From positions 1-64,000 of the forward strand of contig JAVERU010000001.1 of the NCBI GenBank assembly GCA_034006965.1: DNA of 64,000 nt, read 5' to 3'. The DNA comes from Perlabentimonas sp034006965. Its GTDB lineage: Bacteria > Bacteroidota > Bacteroidia > Bacteroidales > Tenuifilaceae. Below, piece after piece: positions 36,632-47,300 of this stretch. Every line of letters starts with the position of its first letter. The first letter of the stretch is position 1. A program made the position numbers and the translations under genes. The notes below the pieces were generated by a model. It was not told the origin of the DNA. It did no database searches and saw only the letters and a program-made list of their open reading frames with translations.

Positions 36632-39600
36632 ATGAACATTTCCCAAACCAAAATATTATCAACCATAAGTATCATTCTTTTCTCAGCTTCAAGCATCTAC
36701 TCTCAAAGCTTATTACTCGATGCCTTCGAGAGCAAAAATGGTTGGGAGTTTATTGAATCTGATGGGGTGGATGTAAACTTGTCGGTTGAGAAGGGGCTGG
36801 TAGGTAATGCCATCCGTTTCGAATACGATTTCACCAAGGGGACGGGTTACGGTGGAATTCAAAAGTGGTTCCCAATTGATTTACCCGAAAACTATGAGTT
36901 CACCTTTTGGCTTAAGGCTGAGTCACCCTCAAACAATTTTGAAATAAAGTTTATTGATAGCTCCGGCGACAATGTTTGGTGGGTAAATAATCGTAACTAT
37001 GACTTCCCAACCGAATGGACAAAAATTAGCATCAAGAAAAGACACATTGACTTTGCCTGGGGGCCAACTGAGGATAGAGAGCTGAAACGAATCGACAGAA
37101 TTGAGCTTACCGTTGCATCCTTTGTTGGGGGAAAGGGCACCCTTTGGATTGACGACTTGAGATTTGAACCTTTAGCGCCCGAGCCCGAATCGTACCCGCT
37201 CCCACAAGTGAAAGCATCATCAGAAAAAAAAGGCAAATCTGCCAATTTTATGGTTGACGGGTCCGATGACACCCCATGGATAAGCAAGGGGACTAAGAAT
37301 CAGAATATTATTTTTGATTTTACCATGCGCAGGGAGTTCGGTGGCCTACAAATTAGCTGGCTCAAAAATCATAGGGCAAATAAATTCGATATTCTGCTTT
37401 CAAACGATAGCAAAACATGGGAAAGGGTATACTCCGTTCGATCGAACCTTAGTGAAGTTAGCTTTATCAGGCTGCAAGAGGCGGATGCTAGGTATCTAAA
37501 GATTGTACTTTTAGAAGGGAGCAACCAAAAAGCATTTGGTATTAATGAGGTAAAAATATTGGATATTACCAGCTCTCTGTCGCAAAACGACTTCCTAATT
37601 TACACCGCCAAGAACTCCCCCATTGGCGATTATCCTCGATATTTCCTTGAGCAGGCATCGTACTGGACAGTTACCGGGGTTAACAACGATACGAAGGAGG
37701 CCATGATTAATGAGGATGGAATGGTTGAGGTTGACAAGGCCCTATTCTCCATTGAACCCCTAATTAGTAAGGATGGTAAGGTTTACAATTGGCATAATGT
37801 AGAATCATCGCAATCGATGAGTTTTCCTAAGGAGACTAAAGAGCTAGGGTTTACCCCTTCGGTTACCTGGCAAGCCGATGATTTAACCTTTACTACAGGA
37901 ATATCGGCAAGCGGAGAGGCCAACGTTAATTCACAGCTAAACATTGGCTACTATTTTGAAAACAATTCCAATCAGATACAAGCATTTGATTTCTACCTAC
38001 TCATTAGGCCCTATCAGGTTAACCCATACTATCAGTTTTTAAACCTTGCGGGAGGAGCCGGAAAAATAAATTCCGTAAGTGAAATTGAGCCCAAAAGAAA
38101 AATAGCAGTAGATAAAAAAGTGGTCATATCGTTAAAACCTTACCAATCATTCACTGCGAACACATTTGATACGGGCAACCCTGTAGACCTTATTCGTAAA
38201 GGGTTGCTTACCCATACCCCATCGGCTAATGATTTAAATGGATTGGCAAACGGAGTGATTAAGTACTCCATTAGCCTCAATCCGGGAGAGACAACAAAAT
38301 TTTTTGTTGTGGTTCCATTCTACGAAACCTATTCTGTTGCAGATGATATTACCAACATTCATATAGCTAAGGAGTTTAACAATACAAATGAGTTTTGGAC
38401 AGAGAAAGTTAACCACATTAAATTCAACCTACCCCAATCGGCCAACAGGATTGTTAACACCTATAAATCGAACCTATTTTACATTCTGGTGAACCGAGAC
38501 AAGGCTGGAATACAACCCGGTTCGCGTTCATACGAACGAAGCTGGATTCGCGATGGTTCTCTAACCTCATCGGCTTTGCTTAAATCGGGTATTGTGGAAG
38601 AGGTAAGAGATTTTATCGATTGGTATACCGATCATCAGTACGAGAACGGAAAGGTGCCCTGCGTGGTCGATTTTAGAGGCCCCGACCCTGTTCCCGAGCA
38701 CGATAGTCACGGCCAGCTAATTTACCTTATCCGTGAGTACTTCAACTTTACTGGGGATACGGCTTTTCTTCGTACAAAAAACCAGAATGTGCTAATGGCA
38801 GTTGACTACATTGAGTCACTAATAGCAGAGCGTTCAACGGACCATTTCAAGTATGGAAACGACAGCATCAGAGCCTACTACGGAATTGTTCCCGAATCCA
38901 TTAGCCATGAGGGCTACTCAGAGAAGCCAATGCACTCCTACTGGGATAACTTTTTTATAATGAAGGGCTTGAAGGATGCCGCTGATATTCAAAAAATTCT
39001 TGGTGATAAAAAGGCCTACGAAAGAATCTCAGAAGTAAGAGATACATTCAGAGTGAATTTATATAACTCGTTGCATCTGGCAATGAAAACAAGGGGAATA
39101 GATTATATTCCAGGATGCGTTGAACTTGGCGATTTCGATGCCACCTCAACCACCATTGCCCTTACGCCCTGCAACGAGTACAATAATCTGCCAAAGCCTC
39201 AGGTTTACAACACATTTAACCAGTACTACCAGTTTTTTAAGGATAGAAGGGACGGGCAACGAGAGTGGGTAAACTACACTCCCTACGAAGTTCGACTAAT
39301 TGGCTCATTTATCTTTCTCGATCAACCCGAAAGGGCGCATGAACTCGTTGAGTTTTTTCTTGACGATCGCCGTCCGCAAGGTTGGAACCATTGGGCCGAA
39401 GTGGTTTGGAACGATTACCGAATTCCCCGCTTTATTGGCGATATGCCCCACACGTGGGTGGGTAGCGATTTTATTAATGCCATACGATCAATGTTTGTTT
39501 ATGAGAATGAGTACGATGAAACCCTTGTACTGGCTGCGGCGCTCTACCAAGACTGGATTGACGCCCCCGAGGGAATGTCAATTGAAAATCTACCTACCTA

Positions 39601-39820
39601 CTATGGCGATATTTCATACTCAATTCACAGGGAAGAGAATAGGTATCACTTTACCATTTTTGGCAATGTTAATCTACCCAAAAATGGTATAAGAATCAAA
39701 AACTTCAATGGTTCAAAACGACCAACGAGGGTAACAATAAATGGGGTTGAAAGCAAGGAGTTTACTGAAAATGAAATTGCTCTGAGAGAGTTTCCAGCAA
39801 ATGTGGTGATATACTATTAA
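36632..39820 (+). CDS. Large secreted (alpha/alpha)6-type glycosidase candidate with carbohydrate-binding domains
   Basis: This 1062-residue exported protein has a signal peptide ending SIYS (about residue 24). A CBM11-like beta-sandwich follows at about 27-185 (GVDVNLSVEKG, TLWIDDLRFEP), then an F5/8 type C (discoidin) domain at about 195-310. A long beta-rich section spans about 315-600 and an (alpha/alpha)6 region about 610-990. The last contains ERSWIRDGS (Asp641 in the WIRDG motif), VPEHDSHGQLIY and GWNHWAEVVW, reminiscent of clan GH-L/GH-G/glycogen-debranching-like toroids. I cannot assign a CAZy family. In this operon it probably removes a substituent, a side chain or a differently linked segment from beta-1,2-glucan, acting in the periplasm. 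Confidence 0.75.
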   Translation: MNISQTKILSTISIILFSASSIYSQSLLLDAFESKNGWEFIESDGVDVNLSVEKGLVGNAIRFEYDFTKGTGYGGIQKWFPIDLPENYEFTFWLKAESPSNNFEIKFIDSSGDNVWWVNNRNYDFPTEWTKISIKKRHIDFAWGPTEDRELKRIDRIELTVASFVGGKGTLWIDDLRFEPLAPEPESYPLPQVKASSEKKGKSANFMVDGSDDTPWISKGTKNQNIIFDFTMRREFGGLQISWLKNHRANKFDILLSNDSKTWERVYSVRSNLSEVSFIRLQEADARYLKIVLLEGSNQKAFGINEVKILDITSSLSQNDFLIYTAKNSPIGDYPRYFLEQASYWTVTGVNNDTKEAMINEDGMVEVDKALFSIEPLISKDGKVYNWHNVESSQSMSFPKETKELGFTPSVTWQADDLTFTTGISASGEANVNSQLNIGYYFENNSNQIQAFDFYLLIRPYQVNPYYQFLNLAGGAGKINSVSEIEPKRKIAVDKKVVISLKPYQSFTANTFDTGNPVDLIRKGLLTHTPSANDLNGLANGVIKYSISLNPGETTKFFVVVPFYETYSVADDITNIHIAKEFNNTNEFWTEKVNHIKFNLPQSANRIVNTYKSNLFYILVNRDKAGIQPGSRSYERSWIRDGSLTSSALLKSGIVEEVRDFIDWYTDHQYENGKVPCVVDFRGPDPVPEHDSHGQLIYLIREYFNFTGDTAFLRTKNQNVLMAVDYIESLIAERSTDHFKYGNDSIRAYYGIVPESISHEGYSEKPMHSYWDNFFIMKGLKDAADIQKILGDKKAYERISEVRDTFRVNLYNSLHLAMKTRGIDYIPGCVELGDFDATSTTIALTPCNEYNNLPKPQVYNTFNQYYQFFKDRRDGQREWVNYTPYEVRLIGSFIFLDQPERAHELVEFFLDDRRPQGWNHWAEVVWNDYRIPRFIGDMPHTWVGSDFINAIRSMFVYENEYDETLVLAAALYQDWIDAPEGMSIENLPTYYGDISYSIHREENRYHFTIFGNVNLPKNGIRIKNFNGSKRPTRVTINGVESKEFTENEIALREFPANVVIYY

Positions 39821-39836
39821 CCAATTTTGAATTCCA

Positions 39837-41903
39837 ATGAAAGCACAGGAATTGGACGCGCAACATAAAACAAAGCGTGAGGATAAGATACAAGTAACTC
39901 AACTTATTGCCTATGGTGCAGGAGGGATTATTCCCATTGCACTCTTTAACATTGCAGGAATACTGGTTGGCTTAATGGGCAACATTAGCCTAGGGCTAAA
40001 TGCTTTCTGGCTTGGAGTAATCCTTATCATTCCTCGTTTGTGGGATGCAGTTTCCGATCCAATAATAGGCCATCTTTCCGATAATACTCGCACCCGCTGG
40101 GGACGAAGACGCCCATTCCTGCTGATAGGAGGAATCCTTGTGGCTGTATTCTTTGTTGCCATGTGGTGGATTCCAAAAGGCGATATGGTTCGTTTATGGT
40201 TCCCCTCTGAAGCAGGTTTCCAATGGTTTCAGCTTTCATATATTCTTTTTACTCTCCTTCTGTTTTACACTGCTTGCACCATATTTGAGATACCTCACGG
40301 TGCGCTTGGTATGGAGATGACCACCGATTACCATGAGCGAACGCGCTTATTCAGTGCCAAGAGCTTTGTGGGTAACCTATTTGCCATGAGCACCCCCTGG
40401 CTTTTTGCCCTTGCCAGCATGGAGATTTTTAAAGGCCCTGGGGGTAACGAAGCCGACGGAATGCGTTACGTTTCATTAATGATTGCGGGCATCCTTATTC
40501 CACTATCCTTTTGGTGGACATACAAGCTCCGCGAGCCAGGATTCGTGAGAGTTGCTAAGCAAAAAAAGACTCCCTTCTGGAGCGATATGAAACACACCTT
40601 CAGCAACAAGAACTTTATCATGCTAACCCTAACCATCTTTACGCTGGCCATGGGTTTCAACTTTGTTAACTTGCTTGGTTCTTACATCCCTATATTTTAT
40701 GTGTTTGGTGGCGATAAGGTTGCTGGCGCATACCTGCTTGGCATAAACGGTACTGTTTGGGCTGTAACCGGCCTGCTGGCAGTTTTTCCTCTCAACTGGA
40801 TCAGTCCAAAACTAGGAAAACGAAAAACCCTTGTTCTTGCCATCCTTCTCATGGCGCTTGCTCAACTTTCAAAAATTGTTTGCTATAATCCATCGTACCC
40901 ATACCTAATTGTAATACCAACAATACTACTTTCTGCGGGTATGCTATTCTTCTTTACCCTTGGATCGTCAATGGTTGGCGATATTTGCGATGAGGATGAT
41001 CTGAACACTGGAACTCGCACCGAAGGAAGCTTTTACTCCGTATTCTGGTGGTTCATAAAAATGGGAACCGCGCTTGCCAGCTTTGTAGCTGGAGCTCTTA
41101 TTGTTTTTACCATGTTTGACCAAACTCAAGTTATGAAAGTTGATGACCTACAGGGAAGCATAAGAGAGATGCGGAGTAAGGTAAAGGCATGGCAAGATGA
41201 TGGTTCGTTAACGGCTATCAATAACCAGCTGAACCAACAAGCTAATGCGCAATACTCTGAAGCAATAAAGGAGGCGAAAGACTATTTGATCTACCTTGAA
41301 AGAGAATCCCTTAGATGGGAAAACCTAGCGGTTAAAAATCCCACCGAATTACAAAACCAGAAAAGAGACATTCTCTCAAAGGCGGCTTCTAATATAAATG
41401 GTATTGTAAATGAACTTGAGCAGGCTCAGAATCAACTAAGAGGCTTAGAATCAGAAACCGATTCGTCAGTAGTTAAATCTTGGGCTAACGATGTAATTTC
41501 GTTATCCCTTCAAACAAAGCTAGAGAAAGCGAAGGTAAATGCTTTTGAACTCTGGATGCATTTAGAAACAAAGTCAGGCGAAACAAAAAATAGCAGGGAG
41601 CACTACGATGAGCTTATTGAATACATTACATGGGTAAATAGTAAACTTGCAACAATTAACCCATCTGATTCTTTGGGCATTATCGACACAAGTCTTGTTG
41701 AAATTGAAAGCAAAATTGTTCCCTTAAAAAAGCAAACACCATACACTCTACTAATGATGAGGATAGTAGAAATTGGGCTACCACTTTTACTAAGCATCCT
41801 TTCTATTTTCTTTGTTTTAAAGTACTCGCTTACAGAGCAACGGTCGCACGAGATAAAGGAGTTAATAAGGCTAAGGAATGAGGAACGGGATGGTAACCAT
41901 TAA
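39837..41903 (+). CDS. GPH-family (MelB-like) MFS sugar transporter with a ~205-residue helical insertion
   Basis: This 688-residue inner-membrane symporter has the GPH signature at about 65-98 (LWDAVSDPIIGHLSDNTRTR followed by WGRRRPF) and the usual first 11 transmembrane segments up to about residue 427. An extra hydrophilic, strongly helical and coiled-coil-like segment follows at about 429-635, and a final transmembrane helix at about 637-663. MelB-type proteins are about 450-500 residues long, so the insertion is unusual. With cytoplasmic termini the loop between helices 11 and 12 faces the periplasm. The gene sits between the periplasmic enzymes and the cytoplasmic GH35 and GH94 enzymes. 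It is therefore the likely importer of sophorooligosaccharides into the cytoplasm. Confidence 0.88.
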   Translation: MKAQELDAQHKTKREDKIQVTQLIAYGAGGIIPIALFNIAGILVGLMGNISLGLNAFWLGVILIIPRLWDAVSDPIIGHLSDNTRTRWGRRRPFLLIGGILVAVFFVAMWWIPKGDMVRLWFPSEAGFQWFQLSYILFTLLLFYTACTIFEIPHGALGMEMTTDYHERTRLFSAKSFVGNLFAMSTPWLFALASMEIFKGPGGNEADGMRYVSLMIAGILIPLSFWWTYKLREPGFVRVAKQKKTPFWSDMKHTFSNKNFIMLTLTIFTLAMGFNFVNLLGSYIPIFYVFGGDKVAGAYLLGINGTVWAVTGLLAVFPLNWISPKLGKRKTLVLAILLMALAQLSKIVCYNPSYPYLIVIPTILLSAGMLFFFTLGSSMVGDICDEDDLNTGTRTEGSFYSVFWWFIKMGTALASFVAGALIVFTMFDQTQVMKVDDLQGSIREMRSKVKAWQDDGSLTAINNQLNQQANAQYSEAIKEAKDYLIYLERESLRWENLAVKNPTELQNQKRDILSKAASNINGIVNELEQAQNQLRGLESETDSSVVKSWANDVISLSLQTKLEKAKVNAFELWMHLETKSGETKNSREHYDELIEYITWVNSKLATINPSDSLGIIDTSLVEIESKIVPLKKQTPYTLLMMRIVEIGLPLLLSILSIFFVLKYSLTEQRSHEIKELIRLRNEERDGNH

Positions 41904-41914
41904 AAAATATCAAT

Positions 41915-44347
41915 ATGTCATTTACCATAAAAGAGGAATATTTCTATCACAACAACCAAAAGGTGTTTCTCAACTCAGGGGAGATTCACTACTTCAGAAT
42001 TAAGCGCGAGCTTTGGGAAACGCATCTTCAGGCAGCCAAAGAGGCAGGATTAAAAACCATTAGCACCTACGTGCCCTGGGCTTGGCACGAGTCAGTAGAG
42101 GGAACTTTCGATTTTGATGGAAAATCTTGTCCTGAGCGTGACCTAAACGGCTGGATAGAAAAATGTAAATCGTTTGGTCTTACCTGCATACTGAAGCCTG
42201 GCCCGTTTATTCTGGCCGAGTTCCGTGGAGCTGGTCTACCCGATTGGTTCATTGAAAAGCATGGCGATGAGGTTAGGATGCGGAATAGCAAAGGCCAAGT
42301 GGTTATGAGCGATGGCGTAAATCTCTTTCACACGATCTATATTGAGAAGGTTGCCCTTTGGTACGATCAAATAATGCCTCTCATTGCTAAAAATCAAATT
42401 TCTGAGGGTGGCCCAGTTATTCTGATACAAATTTGCAACGAGATTGGTGTTTTCTCCTGGCTTGCTCATCAGGCCGATTATAGTCAGGAGGTTAAGGCAA
42501 GGTTTGTGTCATATCTTAGGAATAGGTTTTCCTCTATTGATGAGTTAAACCAGCAATGGGGCACAAGCTACGCTCATTTTGATCATGTGGAGCTACCCCC
42601 TGATGGCAGCATGCCATTCGATTCAAAGGGCGATAGAAGTCGCGATTACGAGTGGCACTGCTTCTGGAGAACCTACTACGGCGAATACCTGAGGATGCTC
42701 ACCAAAATGGCCAGGGACAGGGGTGTAACTGTTCCATTGTATCACAATCTTCCGGGCTGGATTTATGGGCACGGCTACGACTTCCCCCTCAACATCACCA
42801 TGTACGAGGATTTATACCAAGATAAAAGCGAAATAATATTTGGTATCGATCATATACCAGAGTTTCTGTCGCACCGTAACCTACATGACGACCGGATAAT
42901 AAACGACATTACCTATGCAATGCAGGGCAAGAAGCCCATCTTTGCCGCCGAATTTCAATGTGGATCTAGGGAATATCACGTAGTACCAAATCCCCGAGAG
43001 ATGGAGCTATTCTACAAGGCCAGCATTGCCAACGGGCTTACAGGGTGGAACTACTACATGTTCTCGCAGGGGAAAAATCCAAGTCGCAAAGGCTACTCAG
43101 GCGATACATTTTACTGGTTTACACCCCTAACGGCAGAGGGAGAAAAGGGTAGTGCGTACCCTTTGGTAAAGAAAATGAGCAAAATTATTGGCAATGCGGA
43201 AGATATAATCCTCAACGCCAAGAGAAGGGCCGAAATCTGTGTGCTTTTCTATCCCCCTTACTATGCCACAGAATTGGAAAGGCCAGAGGTGGGCGCAAGT
43301 GGATTGCAATTTGTTCCTGCTGCCATTCGTCGGCCTGCATATTTCGATGGGCTTTTAAAGGTGCTACAAGTATTGAACATCGATTACGATATGGCCGACT
43401 TAAGTAAATCATCGGCAAAAGACCTTGCCAAATACAAGCAGGTATGGGCTTTCTGCACCGATGAGATGAATGCTCGGGATCAACAAGTTATTGTTGAGGT
43501 GGCTGAGTTAGGGGGGGATGTTGTTATCTTCCCTAACCTACCCGACCGCGAAATGTCGCAAAGGCCCTGCGCAATTATCCGCGATGCCCTTTCGGTGCAC
43601 CCTGTCGGCAGTGAAATAATCGATTCGCCTTTGGTAGATATTTACCATTTGAAGGATATCAAGTGCGCAAATCCGCAAATTACTTACTCTGAAAAATCGC
43701 TTGCAGGCGCCGAGATAATTGCCCGAACCATAAAGGGTACGCCTTGTGGATTTAGCAAATCGCTGGGAAAGGGCACTATAACTCATCTTGGCACCTGGAT
43801 TGGCTTCGATACCGAAGGACATAAACCTGTGTACGAAACCTTTCTTCAAAAATCAGGAGCTAAATTAAGGCAAGCATCATCCAATAATGATAATATATCG
43901 GTAAAGCAACGGTTTACCGACAACGCTTCTGCGTTACTTTTTGTTGCGAACTACTACAACGAGGAGCAGCTTGGCAAAATCAGCTATACACACCCAGCCA
44001 ATGGCGAAGCCATTTCAATTCCCTTTGTTGAGGATGAAATGCTGTGGCCACCTCTTTACGCTGTGCTATCTCCAATTTGTTTTGAATTAACCAAGGGGCT
44101 TAATATTTTGCACTGCACATCCGATATCCTTGAGGTCGAAAAGTTGGATGATCAAATAAAAATCACCCTTCAAGGTGATCGCGATTTAGCTGGAGAAATA
44201 GTGCTTGAAGGGAGCAACGTTGGCAAAGTTAAGGGCGCAACAATTGATGGAGAAAGCATTAAGTTAATGGCTATAAAAGATCGTATTGCCCTTGGCTACA
44301 GCCACAAACACAACAAAGAGATTCTTCTAACTATAAAATTTAGCTAG
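41915..44347 (+). CDS. GH35-family enzyme (beta-galactosidase-like fold; possible beta-1,2-glucosyltransferase)
   Basis: This 810-residue protein lacks a signal peptide, so it is cytoplasmic. The N-terminal GH35 TIM barrel is clear: SGEIHYFRI, TYVPWAWHE, LKPGPFILAEFRGAGLPDW, then QICNEIG with acid/base Glu176, and FAAEF with nucleophile candidate Glu346. It continues into beta-rich domains from about 400. GH35 is mostly beta-galactosidase, but a GH35 enzyme from Ignavibacterium album has been described as acting on beta-1,2-glucosidic linkages as a transferase. Next to a GH94 enzyme (5-base gap) and a beta-glucan importer, that activity is the better guess here. Confidence 0.85.
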   Translation: MSFTIKEEYFYHNNQKVFLNSGEIHYFRIKRELWETHLQAAKEAGLKTISTYVPWAWHESVEGTFDFDGKSCPERDLNGWIEKCKSFGLTCILKPGPFILAEFRGAGLPDWFIEKHGDEVRMRNSKGQVVMSDGVNLFHTIYIEKVALWYDQIMPLIAKNQISEGGPVILIQICNEIGVFSWLAHQADYSQEVKARFVSYLRNRFSSIDELNQQWGTSYAHFDHVELPPDGSMPFDSKGDRSRDYEWHCFWRTYYGEYLRMLTKMARDRGVTVPLYHNLPGWIYGHGYDFPLNITMYEDLYQDKSEIIFGIDHIPEFLSHRNLHDDRIINDITYAMQGKKPIFAAEFQCGSREYHVVPNPREMELFYKASIANGLTGWNYYMFSQGKNPSRKGYSGDTFYWFTPLTAEGEKGSAYPLVKKMSKIIGNAEDIILNAKRRAEICVLFYPPYYATELERPEVGASGLQFVPAAIRRPAYFDGLLKVLQVLNIDYDMADLSKSSAKDLAKYKQVWAFCTDEMNARDQQVIVEVAELGGDVVIFPNLPDREMSQRPCAIIRDALSVHPVGSEIIDSPLVDIYHLKDIKCANPQITYSEKSLAGAEIIARTIKGTPCGFSKSLGKGTITHLGTWIGFDTEGHKPVYETFLQKSGAKLRQASSNNDNISVKQRFTDNASALLFVANYYNEEQLGKISYTHPANGEAISIPFVEDEMLWPPLYAVLSPICFELTKGLNILHCTSDILEVEKLDDQIKITLQGDRDLAGEIVLEGSNVGKVKGATIDGESIKLMAIKDRIALGYSHKHNKEILLTIKFS

Positions 44348-44351
44348 CTAG

Positions 44352-47300
44352 ATGGAAATAAAAAATTCACTCGGGCTCAACTTTCACTTTCTCAATAATG
44401 GTGCGGTTAGATCCATAGAGGTTGACCCAATAAGAATTAGCCTAAAAAAAAACACCCCTTTTTCCAAATCGGGTGCAAACATTTACTTACGAAAAAAGCG
44501 GAAACCATTTGAATATACTGCCCTAACGGGACCAGAAAGCAACAGTGTTTTTGGCTTTGTGAAGAATAAATTCATAGCAAAGGGTAGCTGGAATGGCATT
44601 GAATACCTCTGTATTTTGCATCTATCAACAAAAAGTTTGAGCTGGCAGTGGAGCGTTGAAATTACCAATACATCAAGCAATAATGCGGAACTTGATATTT
44701 TCTATGTCCAAGATGTTGGCCTCAAAACCCAAAGTGATGGGTTGGTTAACGAGTACTATGTTAGTCAGTACATTGAAAGGTTAATCCTTGAAGACCATAA
44801 ATACGGAAAGGTTGTATGTTGTCGTCAGAATATGAATGAGTCGAATGGGCACCCCTGGCTTATGGTGGCTTGTAAAGATGGGGCGGTATCGGCTTGTACA
44901 GATGGAATGCAGTTTTGTGGCAAAACATATCGCGCAACGAGAATTCCTGAGGGATTAGCAAACCAAATACTTGGGGGTGAGTATGCTGGGGAATCTTCAA
45001 TAATTGCACTTCAAACACAACCAATAAATCTCAAGCCCGGTAAAACAAATCGCACAGTGTTTTTTGCCAAATATTTGGCCAATCATCCCAAAGCCACCTC
45101 TTCGGAAGACTTGAAGTTACTACCAAGCTTAATGATGGAGTTTGATGATGATAATACAACTTCTATTAATCCTGACGGTAAATTTCAACCCAAAAACATA
45201 TTTAACACCTCCCCCATTCTTTTAGCCGATGATCTTACCGATGAGGAGTTAACCCATTTTTTTGGCAAGGGAAGGGCCCACCTCGAAGTAATTAAAGACC
45301 AAACATTATCGTTTTTTAGCGATGATAAAAACCATATTGTCCTAAAGGCAAAGGAGTTGATGGTTGACAGGCCACACGGTCATATTATGCAGGCAAAGAC
45401 CGGTTTAGTCCCCGATGAGAATATAATGTCAACCAATACATTTGCCTACGGAGTTTTTAACTCCCATTTAACCCAAGGGAACACAAACTTCAATATCCTT
45501 CTCTCTGTTTGTTCAAGTCAGTTCAATACCGCAATCGAAACGGGTCAACGGATTTTTGTAAGGATTGATGGTAAATCGTATCTGCTTGGAGTTCCCTCTG
45601 CCTATGAGATTGGGCTGAACCATAGTCGATGGATTTACAAATTTGGAAGTCAAACATTTCAGGTTCGTTCATGGACATCAAAAACAGCACCCCAAGTTAA
45701 CCTCGATTTTAAGGTTATTCAGGGTGATAAAGTTGACTTACTAATTACTCATCACTTCGATGAGGCCAATGGTTGGCAAGTTTCAACTGGATTGTCGGGT
45801 AGGGAATTCATTGTGAAACCCAAGACCGAAAGTTTGATTGCGAGTAAATTTCCCAATGCCCAATTCAGAATTATTGTTCAAGATCCAACCGCAGAATTTA
45901 AAATTTATGAGGATGATCAAATATCCAACTCTTTCTTTGCTCTTGATGTTAAAAAAACTTCGACTTTTTGTATGAGTTTTCTTGGTGAGGTGCGTACCGC
46001 ATCAAAACCCATTGAAATTAGAGACACAGATGATCAGTGGCTTAAGGATTGCAATGATGCCAGATTAGAATGGCAAAAATTAAGTTTGAATTTATCATTG
46101 CTTGGAAAGCAAAAAGATATTGCCGCCATTAACGAGATAATTCCCTGGTACGGGATGAACGCCCTAACTCACTACCTTACTCCCTACGGGCTTGAGCAGT
46201 TTGGGGGAGCTGCTTGGGGCACGCGCGATGTGTCGCAGGGTCCAATAGACCTGCTTTTAAATTTGGAAAAGTACGAAGAGGTCAAGCAGGTTCTTCGTGT
46301 CATCTTCTCAAACCAGAACCCTGATGGTGGTTGGCCACAGTGGTGGATGTTCGATAGCTACAAAAGCATACGAGCCCATGAAGCCCACGGCGACATTATT
46401 TACTGGTGTATCATCGCGCTAAGCAATTATATCAAGATAACTGGCGACATAAAAATCCTCGATGAGGTAATACCCTACTACTCAGAGAAACCATCGTTGG
46501 AAGTTGAAAAAACGCCGTTAAGTGAGCACGTCGACAGGCTTATTAAAATGATTGTGGGCTCCTTTATCCCCGGAACGTCTCTGGTGCCATTTGGTGGTGG
46601 CGATTGGAACGATTCCCTCCAACCAGTTAACGAAGAGCTTGCCCAAAGAATGATTTCAAGCTGGACAGTTGAAATGAGCTATCAAGCTTTTAGCCAGTAT
46701 CAAAAGGTTTATGAGCTGGTTGGTGATCAGACAAAGGCAACCGAGCTTAAAGAAATCTGCGGTAGGATAAAAACCGACTTTAACAACCATCTAATAAAAG
46801 ATGGAATTGTTGCGGGCTACGGTCTGGTTGAAAAGGATAATACAATTTCTGTTCTTCTACATCCAAGCGATAAAACAACCCGAATACAATACAGCGTTCT
46901 ACCTATGAATAGGGGAATCATTAGCGGAATTTTTACTAAAGATCAGGCTCAGCATCATCAAGTATTAGTTGAGCAGCACCTCAAGGGCCCCGATGGTGCA
47001 AGGTTAATGAATCGTCCTTTAAAGTATCAGGGTGGTATCCAAAAAATCTTCCAAAGGGCAGAGAGCAGCACGTTTTTTGGCCGTGAGGTTGGACTAATGT
47101 ACGTGCATGAGCACATTCGCTATGCCGAATCGCTGGCCATTATGGGTAAGGCTGAAGCGTTCATTAAAGCTCTACGACAAGCAATTCCAGTAGACTACAG
47201 GGAAATTGTTCCCTGCGGCGATATTCGCCAATCAAACTGTTACTACAGCAGCTCCGATGTGGTATTCAAAAGTCGCTACGATGCCGATGAGCGCTATGAA

